A stretch of 64,000 bases of DNA. Origin: Pegea sp. RAD2-039. Lineage: Eukaryota > Chordata > Thaliacea > Salpida > Salpidae. Of the stretch, positions 60,319 through 64,000 are shown piece after piece. The stretch is from positions 620,001 through 684,000 of the forward strand of contig JAQGEQ010000041.1 in assembly GCA_034620365.1 (NCBI GenBank), given 5' to 3'. Under the pieces are notes generated by a model, which made no database searches, was not told the DNA's origin, and worked only from the letters and a program-made list of their open reading frames with translations. The first letter of the stretch is position 1. Each line of letters opens with the position of its first letter. Both the position numbers and the translations under genes were made by a program.

Positions 60319-62095
60319 ATTAAAATTATTTTTATCGAGTTGGAAGTGTTATTGTTAAAACCTTCAAATTGTTCTAAAGTTCAACTGCTGAAACTTTTTT
60401 GGAGATCTCATTTATATATCTGGCTGTAGCTTTGTGCAAACAAACTTAAAAAAATAAATGAATTTCTTTTTTCTTGAATTTTTATGGAAAAGTACAGATC
60501 GGTTTTAAAGCAATTATCGAAAATTTGCTGGTTACAATATAAAAATATTATTTTTGTAATTTCTAATAAATATGTAAACAAATTGTTGATACATGAATGA
60601 TGTTAGATTTGTATTATTATAGTTTAAATACTAAAAGCTGTATAAAATCTTATGAATTAATTTTAAAGATTTTCAACTTTAGATGAAATATTTAGAACTT
60701 AGAAAGTTGTCAGTTTCAAAACAACTGATTAAAATGCTTCGAACAAAAATGTTAGCTTTCTGAATTCAACTTGAAAATTGTAATTCAATTTCACTAAACT
60801 TACAACAAATTGGTAATTAACACTTGAACAACTAGCTTTTGGTATTCATTGAAACTTGAATTAGTTTTTATTCTCTAGAGAGTTATGTTTTACTATCAGT
60901 TATGAATCTGAATATCAGTTTGAAAAGAACTCTGTTGTGAGGTAATGTTTGTTTAACTTTGACTTCTGCAAATTTAAGAAGTTCATTTTTTATACGAATG
61001 ACCTAATTACTGTTTGAAGTTGGAAAACATTAAAATTATTTCTAAATGTTGTTTGACGAAATTCAGTTGAACTTTTTGATTGATGACAACATTTTACTTG
61101 AATTTATTTCATTTGAAAACAACTTTAAGTCAATAACTTCTAGCTAATTTTCCTCCAAAACCAATATTTTAGCTAATTGTTGTAGTAAATACCTAAAACA
61201 AAAATATCTTGTACAAATACAATCAAACACATTAAATATTGAATTTATACTTTCCAGTTTTTTAACAAAATCTTTCATATAATTCTGTTTCAAAAATCAT
61301 TTTAATTTATTAATTTCTTTAAAGCTAAAAGTGTAAATTTCTTGCATTAAAATAAAAACAGATTATTGTTTCAAAAGTTAGCCAAAAAAACTTTGCAGCT
61401 AATAGTTTACTTTTAAAAGTCTGAATTAGTTAAAATTTGTAATAATTTTGTTTAACTATTTAAAATCTCAAACCATAATAATGAGAAAAAGATGAGATTA
61501 TTTGTCTTCTAATATTTGCTTTTAAGAAATTGAATTTTTTTTTTGTAATAAAAATAGTTTGAAGTTAATGGAAATTTAAGGTAAAAGATTCTTTGTTCAA
61601 CAAAATGTTTTTGAGGTTAACTTCCTTTTTGTATTTATTTTAGATTTCAAAATACGCAACAAAATTTTGATATAACAAAGATAGCTATATAAGAGTCTGA
61701 ACTTTTAGATTTCTAATGAATCATTAAAAAGGGTTTATTTAATTGGGTTTAATTTTTCATAAGGTTATAAAATACAAATATTTAATTAAAAGTTTTGTAA
61801 AAATAGTTTCAAAATTTATATAAAACTATTTGTCAACTAATATTTTTACTAAGTTCCAATTAAATTTCCATTCGAACTCAAATTCTGTTTCTCCAATTAA
61901 ACAATAGCAACAATTGAATATACAAGTCATTCAGTAACTGTTTGATTTTGAAAACCTTTTGCTTTTTGATTATTTCCTCTTTTATTCGTTCAACAAATCT
62001 TTCGTTAAAACAACTTAAATTTTCTGGTATATGAAGTTAAATGTTTCATCACAAACAAACCTTGACCTTGAAATTTGATAAGGTTATAGAATAAT

Positions 62096-62270
62096 AAATA
62101 GCTTGCTTCGGTCGAGAGCGGTGAGCCAGTGCAGAAGTTATGGAGATGCAGTTGTTGCCCATGCAGTAGGATTCCACTCTCCGCACCAACAAGGTTATCC
62201 AGCGGAACAGAAGGATTGATGCAGCTACGCCCTTCTAGCGTTTCAGAAGCTCCCAAAACTACCAGGAGCT
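62096..62270 (-). mobile_element. SINE tail fragment, inverted relative to the copy at 53,981
   Basis: The minus strand reads GAAGGGCGTAGCTGCATCAA, TCCTTCTGTTCCGCTGGATA and ACCTTGTTGGTGC, then GGAATCCTACTGCATGGGCA. This aligns with GGGCGTAGCTTCATCAGTCC onward at about 54,226-54,345, at roughly 75-80 percent by eye. The tRNA-like head is absent. It shows that the tail region is dispersed and supports the SINE call. Confidence 0.78.
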
Positions 62271-63495
62271 TACTATAGTTTTATTTAGTTGAATAATAAA
62301 AATATAATATATTTAGTTTCATACTTTATGCAGTTTGAAAATTTAACTAATTAAGAAGAATAGCAGAATAAAATTTAATTAAAAATATTGATAAGAAAAT
62401 TCATTATTTATTTTGTGAAATTTCCAATACATCAATTTCAGGAGCTTCTCCGAAGTCTTTGGCGAGATGATTTAGAAATCTTCTTTATAGAAATAACCAA
62501 AAATTTGAAGATAATTTTTTTAACAGTTTTAAATTTCAATAAAAAAGTTTCCATTAAAATTATGGAGCTGAAAAAAATTTTCCGTAATAAAATTAAATGC
62601 TAACAATAATTTTATTTGGCAATTAAAATCTAGAACCTTTGAGTAAATTCATTAAATTGGTGTAAACAAGCTCTTAATCTAGTGAAGAGCAACTGTTATC
62701 AAAACAAAATTCCGTTTAACCACAAAGTAAACTTAGTAATAGTTGAATGGTTAGTAATAAAATTCAAACTTACACCAAGTTTGACAATATTTGTAATTCC
62801 AGTTTTTATGTTTTTACTTCTACTTTTTAAGTCTGCTCTTCATCAATTTTTATCTTTTGTTAGTTTTTGTTGGTGTCTTTAACCATTACAAAATCTGACT
62901 TATAAATTTTTTGCCTGTTTACTTATTAGATAAATAAATATCGATAAAACTGTTTCTAATTAAAACGTTTTTTTCAAAAAAAATAATGTTTAGAAAATTA
63001 CTGAAGTAAAAAATTTGTTGTTAAAAAATTAATTTTCTGTGGCTATTAATTTATCAGTTCGTAATATTTTTCTAAGTTTTGAAATTTTTCTCAAACGAAA
63101 ACTGTTTACTGAATATTTTTTCTAAATGTTGAGTTTTTGAATAAGTTGTAATTTAAAAAGCTATTAGTAAATTACTTCATTAAGATTATAATAATTTCAG
63201 TTTTTACTTTAGGATTAAGTAAAAATGAATTTTTGATCGAATCCAAATTAAAAAAATAATTTGTAACAAGAAAGATGACCTCACCTTTCCTTGAAGTTAA
63301 AAAGCTTTTGATCTAATTACGAAATCAGATTTGTTTAAATCAACTAAATCATGTTTGTAAAAAGAAGGAATATTTTCTACTGATTAAGTTTTTGTACCAA
63401 AACATCAGTTTTTTTATGGAATTAGAAACGGGCGAATGATTTAACAAACGGTTGCTATAATGAAAAGTGACGCTACAAGACAGCTGATATAGAGA

Positions 63496-63503
63496 TATAA
63501 ATA
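63496..63503 (+). promoter_or_regulatory. Possible TATA box and E-box of tropomyosin
   Basis: TATAAATA lies about 115 bp before a plausible leader-exon donor, with an E-box CAGCTG at 63,481-63,486 just upstream, as muscle promoters often have. These short motifs also occur by chance in AT-rich DNA; the placement is the main support. Confidence 0.3.
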
Positions 63504-63611
63504 AACTAACCACAAGAATAATTTCATTATATGCAGACGCAAGCTTGATAAATAGCTGACAGATACAAGGTAGATAGAAGACAGACTTCAGTTCAGTTAC
63601 AGCTATTAGCA

Positions 63612-63694
63612 GTAAGTCACTTTGATTTTCAAAAAGTTGTTTTTTATGTAATTCAGTCTTTTTTGTGAATTTTATAGATTCCATTTTTATTTAG
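63612..63694 (+). other. Probable 5' UTR intron of tropomyosin
   Basis: A consensus donor GCA|GTAAGT at 63,612 and a pyrimidine-rich acceptor TTTTTATTTAG ending at 63,694 would define an 83-bp intron. Splicing would leave 24 nt of leader before the ATG at 63,719. The acceptor could alternatively receive a trans-spliced leader, as happens in several tunicate genes. Confidence 0.45.
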
Positions 63695-63718
63695 CGGCGA
63701 AAAAACTAAACCAGAAAA

Positions 63719-63832
63719 ATGGAAGCGATAAAAAAGAAGATGACCATGTTAAAGTTCGATAAAGAACAAGCAATTGATCGCGCTGAACAAGCAGAGGCAG
63801 ATCGAAAAGTTGCTGAGGATAAAGTTCTTCAA
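63719..63832 (+). CDS. TPM: Tropomyosin, first coding exon (partial gene)
   Basis: A 114-bp exon encodes exactly 38 residues, starting [20 protein letters not shown] and ending KVLQ, followed by a GTAAAT donor. Length, end point and sequence match exon 1a of chordate long muscle-type tropomyosins, which encodes the N-terminal overlap region of the actin-binding coiled coil. The heptad pattern is clear (A3, I4, M8, L11, A18, A22, A25). Reading through the donor soon reaches a stop, confirming that the coding sequence continues in exons beyond the window. Arg at position 29 and Lys at 35 differ from the common vertebrate residues but are conservative. The long, N-acetylated isoform type is the expected product. 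Confidence 0.92.
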
Positions 63833-64000
63833 GTAAATGATCTCCAAAATTTCTATTTAAAATCATATAAAGCCAAAATGTTACCATTTAAAGTTTATAA
63901 GATTAAACTTGATTTCAAATTGATTAAATTGTGAACAGATGTGTTAGAAATCTAATTTCAATTTGATTTTTAAATATAAAAGCTACAAATGAGATTTGAA
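63833..64000 (+). other. Tropomyosin intron 1, runs off the window
   Basis: AT-rich sequence after the exon 1 donor. No second exon is visible before the right edge. Confidence 0.7.

Larger units (their letters stand above)
60319..63718. other. Intergenic region between SLC6 and tropomyosin genes
   Basis: It contains the shared 5' flank of the SLC6 gene and AT-rich DNA, a SINE tail at 62,096-62,270, and the putative promoter and leader of tropomyosin at the right. No other gene was recognised in this 3.4 kb. Confidence 0.55.

Overview
This is eukaryotic, animal nuclear DNA: strongly AT-rich, with genes split by many short GT-AG introns and no bacterial gene organisation. The last gene begins with a 38-residue first coding exon of tropomyosin that resembles the chordate long-isoform exon 1a. 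Together with gelatinase-type metalloproteinases (three fibronectin type II modules), compact introns and high AT, this makes a tunicate (urochordate) the most likely source. That is an inference; no species marker was identified.

Positions 1-43,474 are dominated by a head-to-tail array of five matrix metalloproteinase genes, all on the minus strand, here called A to E from left to right. The repeat period is about 7.7-7.9 kb. I could assemble 14-exon models whose junctions follow GT-AG and whose lengths stay in frame. Each encodes a signal peptide, an unusually long N-terminal extension, a cysteine-switch prodomain, a catalytic domain interrupted by three FN2 modules, a Thr-rich hinge and a hemopexin domain. 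The spacers carry a 39-bp minisatellite, a LINE 3' relic and a SINE-like block that were copied along with the genes. A separate, broken CR1-like LINE of about 4 kb lies only in the A-B spacer, and the matching empty sites are visible in the other spacers.

Positions 43,475-48,086 hold two related secreted-protein genes in convergent (tail-to-tail) orientation. Each has six exons and four FN2 modules. The plus-strand gene also encodes a striking tryptophan ladder: 24 consecutive Trp residues spaced every third position, mostly Trp-Asn-Asn, with an 18-residue higher-order period. The minus-strand partner has only a short Trp-Ser-Ser-Trp version. This is the most unusual item in the window. The W-x-x-W spacing is the known C-mannosylation signal and resembles the Trp ladder of thrombospondin type 1 repeats, but here it is detached from any TSR fold.

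Positions 48,087-64,000 hold ordinary genes in larger spacers: an intronless phosphomannomutase (+), a tRNA-derived SINE, a ten-exon SLC6-family amino-acid transporter of the B0AT type (-), a second SINE tail, and the 5' end of a tropomyosin gene (+) running off the right edge.

The MMPs and FN2 proteins are all predicted to be secreted and FN2 modules commonly bind collagen or gelatin. The left 48 kb therefore looks like an extracellular-matrix remodelling cluster that grew by tandem duplication and unequal exchange.
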